From CAZSDU01 sp963662525 (GTDB lineage Bacteria; Bacteroidota; Bacteroidia; Bacteroidales; FEN-979): DNA of 64,000 bases. Position numbers and translations under genes: made by a program. The notes beneath the pieces were generated by a model. It was not told where the DNA came from. It saw only the letters and a program-made list of their open reading frames with translations, and ran no database searches. Shown here one piece after another: positions 19,271 through 27,771 of the stretch (its first letter is position 1; each line of letters starts with the position of its first letter). The stretch spans positions 868,001 through 932,000 of the forward strand of contig OY759717.1 in assembly GCA_963662525.1 (NCBI GenBank), read 5' to 3'.

Positions 19271-20884
19271 ATGAAAACAATTATAAAGCTGTCACTCGGG
19301 GTGTTTTTGGCGCTCTTCTTTACTTCCTGCACCAAAAACTTTGATAAGATCAACGAGAATCCCAATCAACCCGCTGAAGTTTCGACTCCTACTTTATTGA
19401 CTGGCGCCATGAAAGGTCTTTGCGACGACATTTATGATGAATGGTGGAGCGGCCGTCAAAGCAACCTCTATGCTCAGTACTGGACTCAACGTAACTATAC
19501 TTCTGAAGACCGTTATGCCATCCGTCAGAACATCAATAACCAGTACTGGAGGCTTATTTATCATGATGTGATGAATCTGATTGAAGTCATCCGTTTGAAT
19601 GAGGATCCGACAACGGCTGCAAAAGCCGCTGTTTATGGCGATAATAATAACCAGATCGCTGTTGCAACAATCCTTAAAATATGGGCCATGCAGATCATGA
19701 CGGATACCTGGGGAGATATTCCTTATTCTGAAGCTTTCAAGGGGAACATCGATCCAAGTATTTCTATCCCGAATCCTAAATATGATAAACAAGAGGCAAT
19801 TTATGCCGCAATGCTGGATGAACTTGCTGGCGCTATTGCCCTGATCAACCTCGATGCATCTGGTTTTACAGCCGGCGATGTAATCTTCCGCGGAGATATG
19901 GAAAAATGGATGAAATTCGGAAATTCCCTCCGCCTTCGTGTTGCTTTACGTATGTCGAACGTGGATAATTATGCTGCCGCTAACGCCATTGTTACCGAGG
20001 TAGGTGTCGATGGATTTATGACCTCCAATGCTGACAATGCAGCTGTTGCATATCCGGGCGGCGGAGCCATGAACTCTCCTATGTATGATGCCTATTTCAC
20101 TTCTGCACGTAATGATTTCACTACATGTAAAACCTTGATTAACCTGCTTAAGGGTGTCGATGATACCTTGAACGCAAAAGTTAATCCTTTTAATGGACTT
20201 ACTGACCCTCGCTTAGCAATCTATTCAAGACCGAAAAGTGGTAAATATATCGGAATGCCTTATGGTATGACTGATGGACAAAGCCAGGCTTACAAAGGTA
20301 AATGTGCAAGCTGGTATGGTGTTGGTGCTTATTCACCGACCTCTGCCATCGTCATTTTAAATCCGAAATTTGCCCCGGTTTTAATGGAATTTGCAGAAGT
20401 ACAATTCATGCTTTCAGAATTGAACGGCTTCTCACAGACAGAATATATTGACGGCACCCGTGCTTCCATTGAACATTGGAGAGATGTATGTGCCCTTCTC
20501 GAAGGTTGGGATGCTGCCAAGATCAATGATTTCAATACTGCAACTAACGATTATCTTGCCGCACTTCCGCCGGCAAGCAAGGAAACAGTATTGGCTCAGA
20601 AATACCTGGCTTTTTATAACCAAGGCTACCAGGCTTGGGCTGAATACAGGAGAACAGGCGAACCTGATTTCCTGCTCAAACCAGGTGAAATTGCCAACAG
20701 AACTGCTGATGGAGAAGATGTTATCTTTGATCCTCTGATTTCAATCACTACCATTCCTTTGCGTATGACTTATCCGCAACAGGAATATACGGTAAATGCA
20801 GCCAGCGTAACCGCTGCAGCTTCCGGATTGGTTGGTGGAGATGAAATGACTACCAAAATGTGGTGGGAACCGGCAGGAAAATAA
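19271..20884 (+). CDS. SusD/RagB-family outer-membrane lipoprotein
   Basis: 537 residues. The lipoprotein signal peptide ends at LFFTSC (Cys19), followed by the SusD-type TKNFDKINENPNQP start. Helical TPR-like repeats dominate. It caps the SusC pore and captures ligand at the cell surface. The AQYWTQRNY region and the tail YPQQEYTVN.ASV fit the SusD-like subgroup found with peptide or starch-like systems; the ligand is not inferable. A strong terminator follows. Confidence 0.9.
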   Translation: MKTIIKLSLGVFLALFFTSCTKNFDKINENPNQPAEVSTPTLLTGAMKGLCDDIYDEWWSGRQSNLYAQYWTQRNYTSEDRYAIRQNINNQYWRLIYHDVMNLIEVIRLNEDPTTAAKAAVYGDNNNQIAVATILKIWAMQIMTDTWGDIPYSEAFKGNIDPSISIPNPKYDKQEAIYAAMLDELAGAIALINLDASGFTAGDVIFRGDMEKWMKFGNSLRLRVALRMSNVDNYAAANAIVTEVGVDGFMTSNADNAAVAYPGGGAMNSPMYDAYFTSARNDFTTCKTLINLLKGVDDTLNAKVNPFNGLTDPRLAIYSRPKSGKYIGMPYGMTDGQSQAYKGKCASWYGVGAYSPTSAIVILNPKFAPVLMEFAEVQFMLSELNGFSQTEYIDGTRASIEHWRDVCALLEGWDAAKINDFNTATNDYLAALPPASKETVLAQKYLAFYNQGYQAWAEYRRTGEPDFLLKPGEIANRTADGEDVIFDPLISITTIPLRMTYPQQEYTVNAASVTAAASGLVGGDEMTTKMWWEPAGK

Positions 20885-20908
20885 ACATTTCCTGATAATA
20901 ATAAAGAA

Positions 20909-20936
20909 GGGGTGATCCATCGGTCACCCCTTTTTT
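20909..20936. terminator. Bidirectional Rho-independent terminator
   Basis: GGGGTGA (20909-20915) pairs with TCACCCC (20924-20930), followed by six T residues. It separates the susCD operon from the convergent sphingolipid cluster, whose stop codon starts at 20937. Confidence 0.85.
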
Positions 20937-22059
20937 ATATCGCTTTAATAAAGCAACGTCGCCGGATATATATTCTGCTATCGTAATTCTTCCAGATAGA
21001 AACTGCCTTGAAATTTTCTTCCAGCTGCGGATGTGTCAGGGCAAGACTTATCCCTTTTTCAATATAAGCCTTGTTCAATTCATGATACACCAATGCTAGG
21101 ACTCCTTTTCCCTGGAATTCAGGCCTTACTCCGACAAGGTACATATGGATGATATCATTTTTTCGCAAGGCTTTCAGCACATGAAAAAATCCAAAAGGAA
21201 ACAATTTCCCTTTGCATTTCTGCAGGGCTTTGGCCAGGCTGGGCATGGAGATACCAAATCCGACAATATCATCCTGATCATTTAAAACCAGGGATACAAA
21301 TTCAGGCCGGATAAAGTCAAAGTACTGTTTCGTATAAATATCTATCTGTTTAAGGGTGAGGGGAGCAAAACCATAGAGATCCCGGAATGATTCGTTATAC
21401 ATGGTAAACAGCTTACGGGCATAAGGACGGATATTTTTTGCCTTGCGGTGCTTCAGCAGGTGAAGATGATATTTGTCCAATACTATTTTAGAAAGCCGCT
21501 CCACCTTTTCAGGGATAGCATCAGGAACTTTAATCTCGAATTGTATCCAGTCGGTCGCCTTGCTGAAACCCAGTTGTTCCATATGTGCCGGGTAATACGG
21601 ATAATTGTAAATGGCTGCCAGACTGGATTGCTCTTCAAATCCTTCAATCAGCATTCCTTCGGGATCCATATCCGTAAATCCCAGAGGTCCGTGGATCCCT
21701 TCCATCCCCTTCTCCTTTCCCCAATCAGAAACGGTTTCTGTTAAAATCCGGGAGATCTCAATGTCGTCGATAAAATCGATCCAGTTAAAACGGACCAGTT
21801 TTTCATTCCAGCATTCATTGGCTTTATGATTGATAATCCCGGCAATTCTGCCAACCGCTGATCCATTCCGGTAAGCGATCCAGTAGTCGGCTTCACAATA
21901 TTCAAAGGCAGGGTTTTTGTCCTTTCTCAACGTATTAAGTTCATCGAAATTCAGGGGAGGACACCAGTATTTATTCCCTGCATACAGTTTATGTGGAAAC
22001 GCTATGAAACGTTTAAGATCATGAAGGGAAGTAATTCTTTTTACTTCTATCCCGTTCAT
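20935..22059 (-). CDS. GNAT-type acyltransferase, candidate ceramide synthase paralogue 2
   Basis: 374 residues from the ATG at 22059. An upstream in-frame ATG would extend into the preceding gene; the chosen start lies one base after that stop and gives the same length as paralogue 1 (373). Visible features: VGRIAGIINHKAN near residue 66, HGPLGFTDMDPEGMLIEGF near 120, YNYPYYP..ME.LGF, and a C-terminal GVRPEFQGKGVLAL acyl-CoA-binding-type loop. In the known bacterial ceramide route a GNAT-fold protein N-acylates the sphingoid base. This is the last gene of a four-gene minus-strand cluster with serine palmitoyltransferase. Whether it acylates, and with which acyl group, is inference. Confidence 0.7.
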   Translation of the reverse strand: MNGIEVKRITSLHDLKRFIAFPHKLYAGNKYWCPPLNFDELNTLRKDKNPAFEYCEADYWIAYRNGSAVGRIAGIINHKANECWNEKLVRFNWIDFIDDIEISRILTETVSDWGKEKGMEGIHGPLGFTDMDPEGMLIEGFEEQSSLAAIYNYPYYPAHMEQLGFSKATDWIQFEIKVPDAIPEKVERLSKIVLDKYHLHLLKHRKAKNIRPYARKLFTMYNESFRDLYGFAPLTLKQIDIYTKQYFDFIRPEFVSLVLNDQDDIVGFGISMPSLAKALQKCKGKLFPFGFFHVLKALRKNDIIHMYLVGVRPEFQGKGVLALVYHELNKAYIEKGISLALTHPQLEENFKAVSIWKNYDSRIYIRRRCFIKAI

Positions 22060-22060
22060 C

Positions 22061-23065
22061 TTACAACCATCCTTCTTTATGGTACCATTCAAGGGCTTCT
22101 TTCACCCCTTTGTCGAGATCGTACTCAGCACTGAAATTAAAATCGGATTGCAGGGGGGAAGTTTCGCATTTCCAGTTCGTACTGGCTAGAACGTTATATT
22201 TATCCGAATTCAAAGTTGGAATGGCACCCCAGAGGCTAAAGATACCTTCCATTGAATGAGCTAAAACTTTAACAATCCCTGAGGGAACAACAAAACTGAG
22301 CGTTTTCTTCTGAAGATGCTTTTTTGTGATGGCAGAAAACTCCTCTGCACTGTATTCTTTTCCGTCAGAAACAAAATAAGCCTTTCGGGAAATACCAGAT
22401 TCTCCCGCATCAAAAATCAACCTGACCAGATCCCTGACATAAATGAAGGTGAGAACCTGCTTCCGGGTTCCTATGTATGGTTCAAGTCCGCCCTTAATGG
22501 TTTTAAAGAAAACGAAATAGTCTGTTTCCCTGGGGCCATACACACCGGTAGGACGAAATATAAGCCAGGGGAAATCAGGTACGGAAATCAGGAATTTCTC
22601 TGCTTCCAGCTTACTCCTTCCGTAGGTCTCTATCGGCTTGGGTTCATCTTTCAGCATCACCGGTTCCATGGTATCCGGATTTCCGGGTCCGTAGGCCGCC
22701 AGACTGCTCGTGAAAATGAATTTTCCAGGAACCATTTCCGATTCAATCAGACCTTCTACAAAATTCCGGGTATTCTGGTAATTAACCCTGGAAAACTCCT
22801 TCTTATCCTGGGTTTTGGTAATTCCTGCATTATGAATGATGAGATCGAAGCGGATACCCTGGCTTTTCAATTCAGATAAAGTCCGCACAATGGATTCCCT
22901 GGAAGAAAAATCCATTTCCACAAAGTGGATTTCAGGATCCTGAAGATACTTCCTGGAACTCGATTTACGAATTGCCGCATAAATGGAATGCTTCCGATTC
23001 AGACCCTCTTCTATCAGAAAACTTCCGATAAAACCACTGGCGCCGGTAATTAAAACATTAGTCAT
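22061..23065 (-). CDS. NAD-dependent epimerase/dehydratase, candidate ceramide reductase
   Basis: 334 residues. Extended SDR with the nucleotide motif GASGFIG at residues 8-14, a Ser/Tyr/Lys catalytic set (FTSSLAAYG near 120 and YGRSK near 148) and the FRPTGVYGPRE motif. It sits between two GNAT genes and downstream of serine palmitoyltransferase. In Caulobacter a member of this superfamily (CerR) reduces the 3-oxo group of the sphingoid intermediate, and the context suggests the same here. It starts one base after the upstream GNAT gene stop (23067). Confidence 0.72.
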   Translation of the reverse strand: MTNVLITGASGFIGSFLIEEGLNRKHSIYAAIRKSSSRKYLQDPEIHFVEMDFSSRESIVRTLSELKSQGIRFDLIIHNAGITKTQDKKEFSRVNYQNTRNFVEGLIESEMVPGKFIFTSSLAAYGPGNPDTMEPVMLKDEPKPIETYGRSKLEAEKFLISVPDFPWLIFRPTGVYGPRETDYFVFFKTIKGGLEPYIGTRKQVLTFIYVRDLVRLIFDAGESGISRKAYFVSDGKEYSAEEFSAITKKHLQKKTLSFVVPSGIVKVLAHSMEGIFSLWGAIPTLNSDKYNVLASTNWKCETSPLQSDFNFSAEYDLDKGVKEALEWYHKEGWL

Positions 23066-23066
23066 A

Positions 23067-24188
23067 TTAAAAATGCTTAATCCAGCACCTTCTTGTCAGG
23101 TGTTGCCGTCCGTTGAAATTCTTCCAGATGGTCAGAGCCTTTGCATTGTCTTCAAGCTGGGGATTCGTAATGGCCTTGGTAATTCCATGCTGTATATAGG
23201 CCCGGTGCATCTCATTATAATACAAAGCATTTACTCCTTTTGATTGATAATCGGGACGAACACCATTCAGGTACATATCAATGACATCATTCTTTTTAAT
23301 AGCCATCAGAATATAAAGAAAACCGAAGGGAAACAATTTCCCTTTACATTTCTGAAGGGCTTTTGTCAGGGAGGGCATGGAGACGCCAAAACCTACCACA
23401 TCATCCTTTTCATCCACCACAAAAGTAACAAATTCGGGACGTACAAAACCAAAATACGCTTTCACATACATATCCACCTGCTTCTGGCTCAGGGCCGTAT
23501 AGCCATATAATTCACTGAAAGCCTCGTTCAAAGTTTGAAACATTTTCGGAGCATAGGGCAACAACTCCTTCGCCTTTTTAGCTTTGATCACCCTGAGTTT
23601 GTATTTTTCCTTGACAAGTTGGGTCAATCGCTCAACCTTGTCAGGAATTTCAGGAGGAATTCCAAATTCGTACTGAACCCAGTCGGCTGCTTTCAGGAAT
23701 CCCAGTTTCTCCATATGCTCCGGATAATAGGGATAATTATAGATGGAAGCCAGGGTAGCCTGCTCATCAAATCCTTTGATCAGCATGCCTTCATTGTCCA
23801 TATCAGAGAATCCAAGGGGACCATGGATACCATGCATCCCCTTATCTTTTCCCCAATTCAGAACAGTTTCAATGAGTTTACCGGAAACAGAAATATCATC
23901 AATAAAATCGATCCAGCCAAAACGAACGAGTTTTTCATTCCAGCGTTCATTGGCTTTATGATTGATGATGCCGGCAATGCGTCCAACCATCTTTCCCGAT
24001 TGCCAGGCCAGCCAGTACTCGGCTTCACAGAACTCAAAGGCAGGATTTTTATCTTTTCTCAGGGTATTTAATTCATCAAATCGCAAGGGAGGACACCAGA
24101 ACTTATTCTCTGCATAAAGCTTATAGGGGAACCCGATGAATGTTTTAAGATCCCGTCGGGAGGATACTTTTCTGATTTCAATGTCCAT
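23067..24188 (-). CDS. GNAT-type acyltransferase, candidate ceramide synthase paralogue 1
   Basis: 373 residues, highly similar throughout to the protein at 20935-22059: both have NTLRKDKNPAFE, KLVRF.WIDFIDDI, HGPLGF.DMD.EGMLI.GF, and KALQKCKGKLFPFGF. A conserved C-terminal GVRPDYQSKGVNALYYNE fits an acyl-CoA loop. It follows serine palmitoyltransferase by about 20 bases. A bacterial ceramide synthase role is inferred from context; the duplicate may use a different acyl donor or sphingoid base. Confidence 0.72.
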   Translation of the reverse strand: MDIEIRKVSSRRDLKTFIGFPYKLYAENKFWCPPLRFDELNTLRKDKNPAFEFCEAEYWLAWQSGKMVGRIAGIINHKANERWNEKLVRFGWIDFIDDISVSGKLIETVLNWGKDKGMHGIHGPLGFSDMDNEGMLIKGFDEQATLASIYNYPYYPEHMEKLGFLKAADWVQYEFGIPPEIPDKVERLTQLVKEKYKLRVIKAKKAKELLPYAPKMFQTLNEAFSELYGYTALSQKQVDMYVKAYFGFVRPEFVTFVVDEKDDVVGFGVSMPSLTKALQKCKGKLFPFGFLYILMAIKKNDVIDMYLNGVRPDYQSKGVNALYYNEMHRAYIQHGITKAITNPQLEDNAKALTIWKNFNGRQHLTRRCWIKHF

Positions 24189-24208
24189 GATGAAGCAATA
24201 AAAATGAA

Positions 24209-25396
24209 TCAGGTTATTATTTTCAACTTCCTGCCTACCTTTTGAAATTTATCCAGAGCTATGGCAATTTGTTCCTGGGTATGGGTAGCCATCAAGGAAA
24301 AGCGGATCAGGGTATCATCCTTGCTGACAGCAGGTGAAACGACCGGGTTGACAAAGACACCTTCATCCAGAAGCATACGGGTAAGGGTTAATGTTTTTAT
24401 ATTATCCCTGATGTAAAGCGGAATAATTGGGGTCACTGTCTGTCCGATATCGAAGCCAAGATTTCGGAATCCATCAATGGCATAATGGGTCATCTTCCAG
24501 AGGTGTTCAATGCGTTCAGGTTCATCTTTGATAATTTCAAGAGCGGCTAAAACCGTAGCTGCTGATGAAGGTGTACAGGATGCACTGAAAATAAGTGATC
24601 TGGAATTATGCTTGATATAATTGATGGTCTCAAAATCGCTGGCAATAAATCCTCCAAGTGATGCCAGTGATTTTGAAAATGTACCCATGATAAGATCAAT
24701 TTTATTCGTCAATCCGAAATGGGAGGCGGTTCCTGCGCCATTTTTACCCAAAACACCAATGGAATGAGCATCATCAACCATGATGGAAGCTTCATATTTA
24801 TCGGCCAGTTTAACAATTTCAGGAAGGTTGGCAATATCGCCATCCATGCTGAATACACCGTCAACCACGATCAGTTTAATGTGGTGAGATTCGCATCTTT
24901 TCAGTACCCTCTCCAGGGAGACCATATCGTTATGCCGATATTTCAGGACCTTAGCGAAAGAAAGACGGGTTGCTTCTATGATGGAAGCATGATCCAACTC
25001 ATCAATCAAAAGATAATCGTTACGTCCGGTCACTGTGGGTATTACCCCAAGATTAACCTGGAATCCCGTGCTGTATACAAGTGCAGCTTGTTTTCCGACA
25101 AAAGCCGCCAGTTTATTTTCAAGTTCAATGTGAAGGTCTAAAGTTCCATTAAGGAATCTTGATCCAGCACATCCTGACCCATATTTATCGATGGCCTTTT
25201 TCGCAGCTTCTTTAATTTTCGGATGATTGGTGAGTCCCAGGTAGCTGTTTGAGCCAAACATCAAAACATCCCTTCCCTGCATCTTTACCACCGTATCCTG
25301 ATCGGATTCAATCATCCTGAAGAAAGGGTAAAGCCCCATTTTTTCTACTTTCTGGGGTTCTGTGTAATGGGAAAATTTTCTTTGTAATATCCTCAT
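24209..25396 (-). CDS. spt: Serine palmitoyltransferase
   Basis: 395 residues from the ATG at 25396; an in-frame TTG nine bases further upstream is less likely. PLP-dependent alpha-oxoamine synthase that condenses serine with an acyl-CoA to 3-oxosphinganine, the first step of sphingolipid synthesis. Visible: GSNSYLGLT, YGSGCAGSRFLNGT, DELDHASI, VDDAHSIGVLG and the PLP-lysine motif GTFSKSLAS near residue 240. The sequence resembles Bacteroides serine palmitoyltransferase more than KBL or BioF, and no biotin or threonine genes are adjacent, whereas a reductase and two acyltransferase-like genes follow. A -7 element lies 32 bases upstream. Confidence 0.85.
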   Translation of the reverse strand: MRILQRKFSHYTEPQKVEKMGLYPFFRMIESDQDTVVKMQGRDVLMFGSNSYLGLTNHPKIKEAAKKAIDKYGSGCAGSRFLNGTLDLHIELENKLAAFVGKQAALVYSTGFQVNLGVIPTVTGRNDYLLIDELDHASIIEATRLSFAKVLKYRHNDMVSLERVLKRCESHHIKLIVVDGVFSMDGDIANLPEIVKLADKYEASIMVDDAHSIGVLGKNGAGTASHFGLTNKIDLIMGTFSKSLASLGGFIASDFETINYIKHNSRSLIFSASCTPSSAATVLAALEIIKDEPERIEHLWKMTHYAIDGFRNLGFDIGQTVTPIIPLYIRDNIKTLTLTRMLLDEGVFVNPVVSPAVSKDDTLIRFSLMATHTQEQIAIALDKFQKVGRKLKIIT

Positions 25397-25427
25397 AGCT
25401 TTCAAAATGTATGAATATAAAAAGCGG

Positions 25428-25436
25428 GCAAAGGTA
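25428..25436 (-). promoter_or_regulatory. Bacteroidetes -7 element (TACCTTTGC) for the sphingolipid cluster
   Basis: On the minus strand the sequence matches TAnnTTTG and sits just upstream of the spt start, in the 40-base gap after iorB. Confidence 0.5.
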
Positions 25437-25447
25437 AAAAGAAAAAA

Positions 25448-26029
25448 TTATTTATGTTCTTCTGCAAAGTTCCAGCCCGCCATAAGCGCTTTAAGGTTCA
25501 GGTCGATTACATCCTGACCTTTTTTTCTGAAAATAAACCGTATCGCATCTTCCAGCTTTTCATAGGCCATCCCTAAAAAGGGAGCAGATGCGCCCAGGAT
25601 AATTGTATTGGCAGCTTTCGCTGATCCGGCTTCTTTCGCCATCATTTCTGCATCAAGGGCGATATGATGAGGAACTTTTTCTACCTCTGCCATGACCAGT
25701 TCAATATCCGGGTAATTGGGTATATTATTAAAAGGGCGTGTATTGGTGATCACCCATCCGTCATGCGAAAGATAAGGCAGATAACGCAGGGATTCAAGCG
25801 GTTCAATGGAAATGATCAGGTCAGCCTGCCCGAAAGGGATCAGATCAGAAGCAATTTCATCATGGGAAATTCTCAGGTTCGACATTACATCTCCTCCCCT
25901 TTGACTCATTCCATGCACTTCCGATTGCTTTAAATACATTCCTTGTTCCAGGGCCGCATAGCCGATGATGGATGCGATGGAAATAATCCCCTGTCCGCCA
26001 ACACCCGCTAAAATGATATCTTTCTTCAT
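25448..26029 (-). CDS. iorB: Indolepyruvate:ferredoxin oxidoreductase, beta subunit
   Basis: 193 residues of the pyruvate ferredoxin/flavodoxin oxidoreductase gamma-domain type: DIILAGVGGQGIISIASIIG (residues 4-23) and EVHGMSQRGGDV near residue 38 are the family signature. With IorA it oxidatively decarboxylates aryl-2-oxoacids to aryl-acetyl-CoA, reducing ferredoxin, a step in anaerobic aromatic amino acid use. Two bases separate it from iorA, so the two are cotranscribed. Confidence 0.88.
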   Translation of the reverse strand: MKKDIILAGVGGQGIISIASIIGYAALEQGMYLKQSEVHGMSQRGGDVMSNLRISHDEIASDLIPFGQADLIISIEPLESLRYLPYLSHDGWVITNTRPFNNIPNYPDIELVMAEVEKVPHHIALDAEMMAKEAGSAKAANTIILGASAPFLGMAYEKLEDAIRFIFRKKGQDVIDLNLKALMAGWNFAEEHK

Positions 26030-26031
26030 TA

Positions 26032-27645
26032 CTATGTATTTTGATTCTTCTTGAATTTATCTCTCATGCGCTTATCGATGGCAACGATACACTCCCTTCG
26101 CGGAATGATCACAGATACCCCGGGATAAGCCAATTCTTCCATCATCACCTGAACATTTTCTTCATGATATTTCTTCAACGGCTTGAGGATACGGATATGG
26201 GATTCTTCCACACCAATTCCTTTGCATATGGCTTCCAGATGGCCGGTAGCCGGTGAATCCTGGCCTCCCGTCATGGCTGTAGTCCCATTGTCGAGGATAA
26301 TGATGGTGATGGGTGATTTTTCATTGACGGCATCCAGCAAGCCAGTCATCCCTGAATGGGTAAAGGTAGAGTCTCCGATTACTGCCACAGCAGGGACCAT
26401 GCCGGCATCAGCAGCACCCTTTGCCATGGTTATGGAAGCGCCCATATCGACACAGGAATTAATAGCTTCATAAGGCTTCAACGCACCGAGGGTATAGCAA
26501 CCGATATCGGAGAAAACCCTTCCGACAGGGAGATTTGCCAGGGCTTCATTCAGGGCTTTATAAGAGTCGATATGTGGACAGCCACTGCAGAGTGAAGGCG
26601 GCCTGCCAACCATCAGATCCGGGATTGGCAGCCCGTTGGTATCTTTTAATCCCAGGGCAACAGCCACCAGGTTGGGATTCAGTTCTCCGTCCCGGGGCAA
26701 ACTGCCATCCAGCCTGCCTTTTACCGTTAATCCCCTGCCCAGGTACCCTTTGATCAGTTCTTCAATGACCGGATAGCCATCCTCAATGATCAGGATCTCT
26801 TTACATTCATCCGCCATTTTTTCAATCAGCTTGCGGGGCATTGGATATTGTCCGACTTTCAGGACAGGATAAGGAACCTTATGACCGGAGAAGTTTTCAG
26901 TGAGGTAGTTATATGCAATACCGCTGACAATGATCCCCAAAGATTTATCCGGAGCATCGATATACTGGTTAAAAGGAGATGCTTCCGACTCTTCAATGAA
27001 TGAAACATGATCCTTGAGTAAATTTTTATACCTGCGCTTGGCAATGCTGGGTAATAATACAAATTGCCTTAGATCCGACGGAAGTCCCAATTCGTTCTGC
27101 TTGCGGGCTTCTCTGCGGACCACTCCGGACCGGGAATGAGCCATCCGGGTTGTAATACGCATCAGGACTGGAACATGATATTTTTCGGAAAAATCAAAAC
27201 CGTAGATCACCATATCATAGGCTTCCTGCTGATTGGAAGGTTCTAAAATCGGGATCAGGGCGAATTTGCCATAGAAACGGGAATCCTGCTCATTCTGGGA
27301 AGAATGCATGGAAGGATCATCGGCTGCTACCACCAGAATTCCTCCATTGGCTCCTGTAATGGCAGCATTGATAAAAGGGTCTGCAGCTACATTCAATCCG
27401 ACATGTTTCATGCAAACCATGGCCCGCTTACCGGCATACGACATGCCCAGGGCAGCTTCCATAGCCGTTTTCTCATTCGCAGACCAGGTACTGTGGATAT
27501 GGCTATCCCTGGCATAATCCGAATGCTGAATGAATTCAGTGATCTCTGTTGATGGTGTACCGGGGTAAGCATATACTCCTGACAGCCCGGCATCCAATGC
27601 TCCCTGAGCGATGGCTTCATCTCCCAATAAAAGTAACTTCTGCAT
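26032..27645 (-). CDS. iorA: Indolepyruvate:ferredoxin oxidoreductase, alpha subunit
   Basis: 537 residues. N-terminal pyrimidine-binding domain begins QKLLLLGDEAIAQGALDAGL with the conserved YAYPGTPSTEI; the C-terminal TPP domain has GRPPSLCSGCPH near residue 355 and a GDSTFTHSG...NGTTAMTGGQ TPP/Mg motif near 427-460. The chain ends shortly after VIIPRREC and lacks the C-terminal two-[4Fe-4S] ferredoxin domain of archaeal IorA. This shorter form seems usual in Bacteroidales, implying a separate ferredoxin as electron carrier. Confidence 0.88.
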   Translation of the reverse strand: MQKLLLLGDEAIAQGALDAGLSGVYAYPGTPSTEITEFIQHSDYARDSHIHSTWSANEKTAMEAALGMSYAGKRAMVCMKHVGLNVAADPFINAAITGANGGILVVAADDPSMHSSQNEQDSRFYGKFALIPILEPSNQQEAYDMVIYGFDFSEKYHVPVLMRITTRMAHSRSGVVRREARKQNELGLPSDLRQFVLLPSIAKRRYKNLLKDHVSFIEESEASPFNQYIDAPDKSLGIIVSGIAYNYLTENFSGHKVPYPVLKVGQYPMPRKLIEKMADECKEILIIEDGYPVIEELIKGYLGRGLTVKGRLDGSLPRDGELNPNLVAVALGLKDTNGLPIPDLMVGRPPSLCSGCPHIDSYKALNEALANLPVGRVFSDIGCYTLGALKPYEAINSCVDMGASITMAKGAADAGMVPAVAVIGDSTFTHSGMTGLLDAVNEKSPITIIILDNGTTAMTGGQDSPATGHLEAICKGIGVEESHIRILKPLKKYHEENVQVMMEELAYPGVSVIIPRRECIVAIDKRMRDKFKKNQNT

Positions 27646-27673
27646 ATTATTTTTTGAATGTTTTCAACATGGA

Positions 27674-27681
27674 CAAAAGTA
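27674..27681 (-). promoter_or_regulatory. Bacteroidetes -7 element (TACTTTTG) for iorAB
   Basis: Minus-strand match to TAnnTTTG about 29 bases upstream of the iorA ATG. Confidence 0.4.
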
Positions 27682-27730
27682 AGAATTTTTTACAAATACG
27701 AAATTCCTTTTTTTACTCAGGCTGAATACA

Positions 27731-27739
27731 TAACTTTGC
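27731..27739 (+). promoter_or_regulatory. Bacteroidetes -7 element (TAACTTTGC)
   Basis: Matches TAnnTTTG 33 bases upstream of the TonB receptor gene. Confidence 0.5.
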
Positions 27740-27771
27740 AGCCAGTATAGACTTCTCTCACGATTTAATCC

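Noticed and set aside
24209..25396. BioF or KBL (glycine C-acetyltransferase) reading of the oxoamine synthase
   Set aside because: Neighbouring reductase and GNAT genes, plus its resemblance to Bacteroides serine palmitoyltransferase, fit sphingolipid synthesis better.
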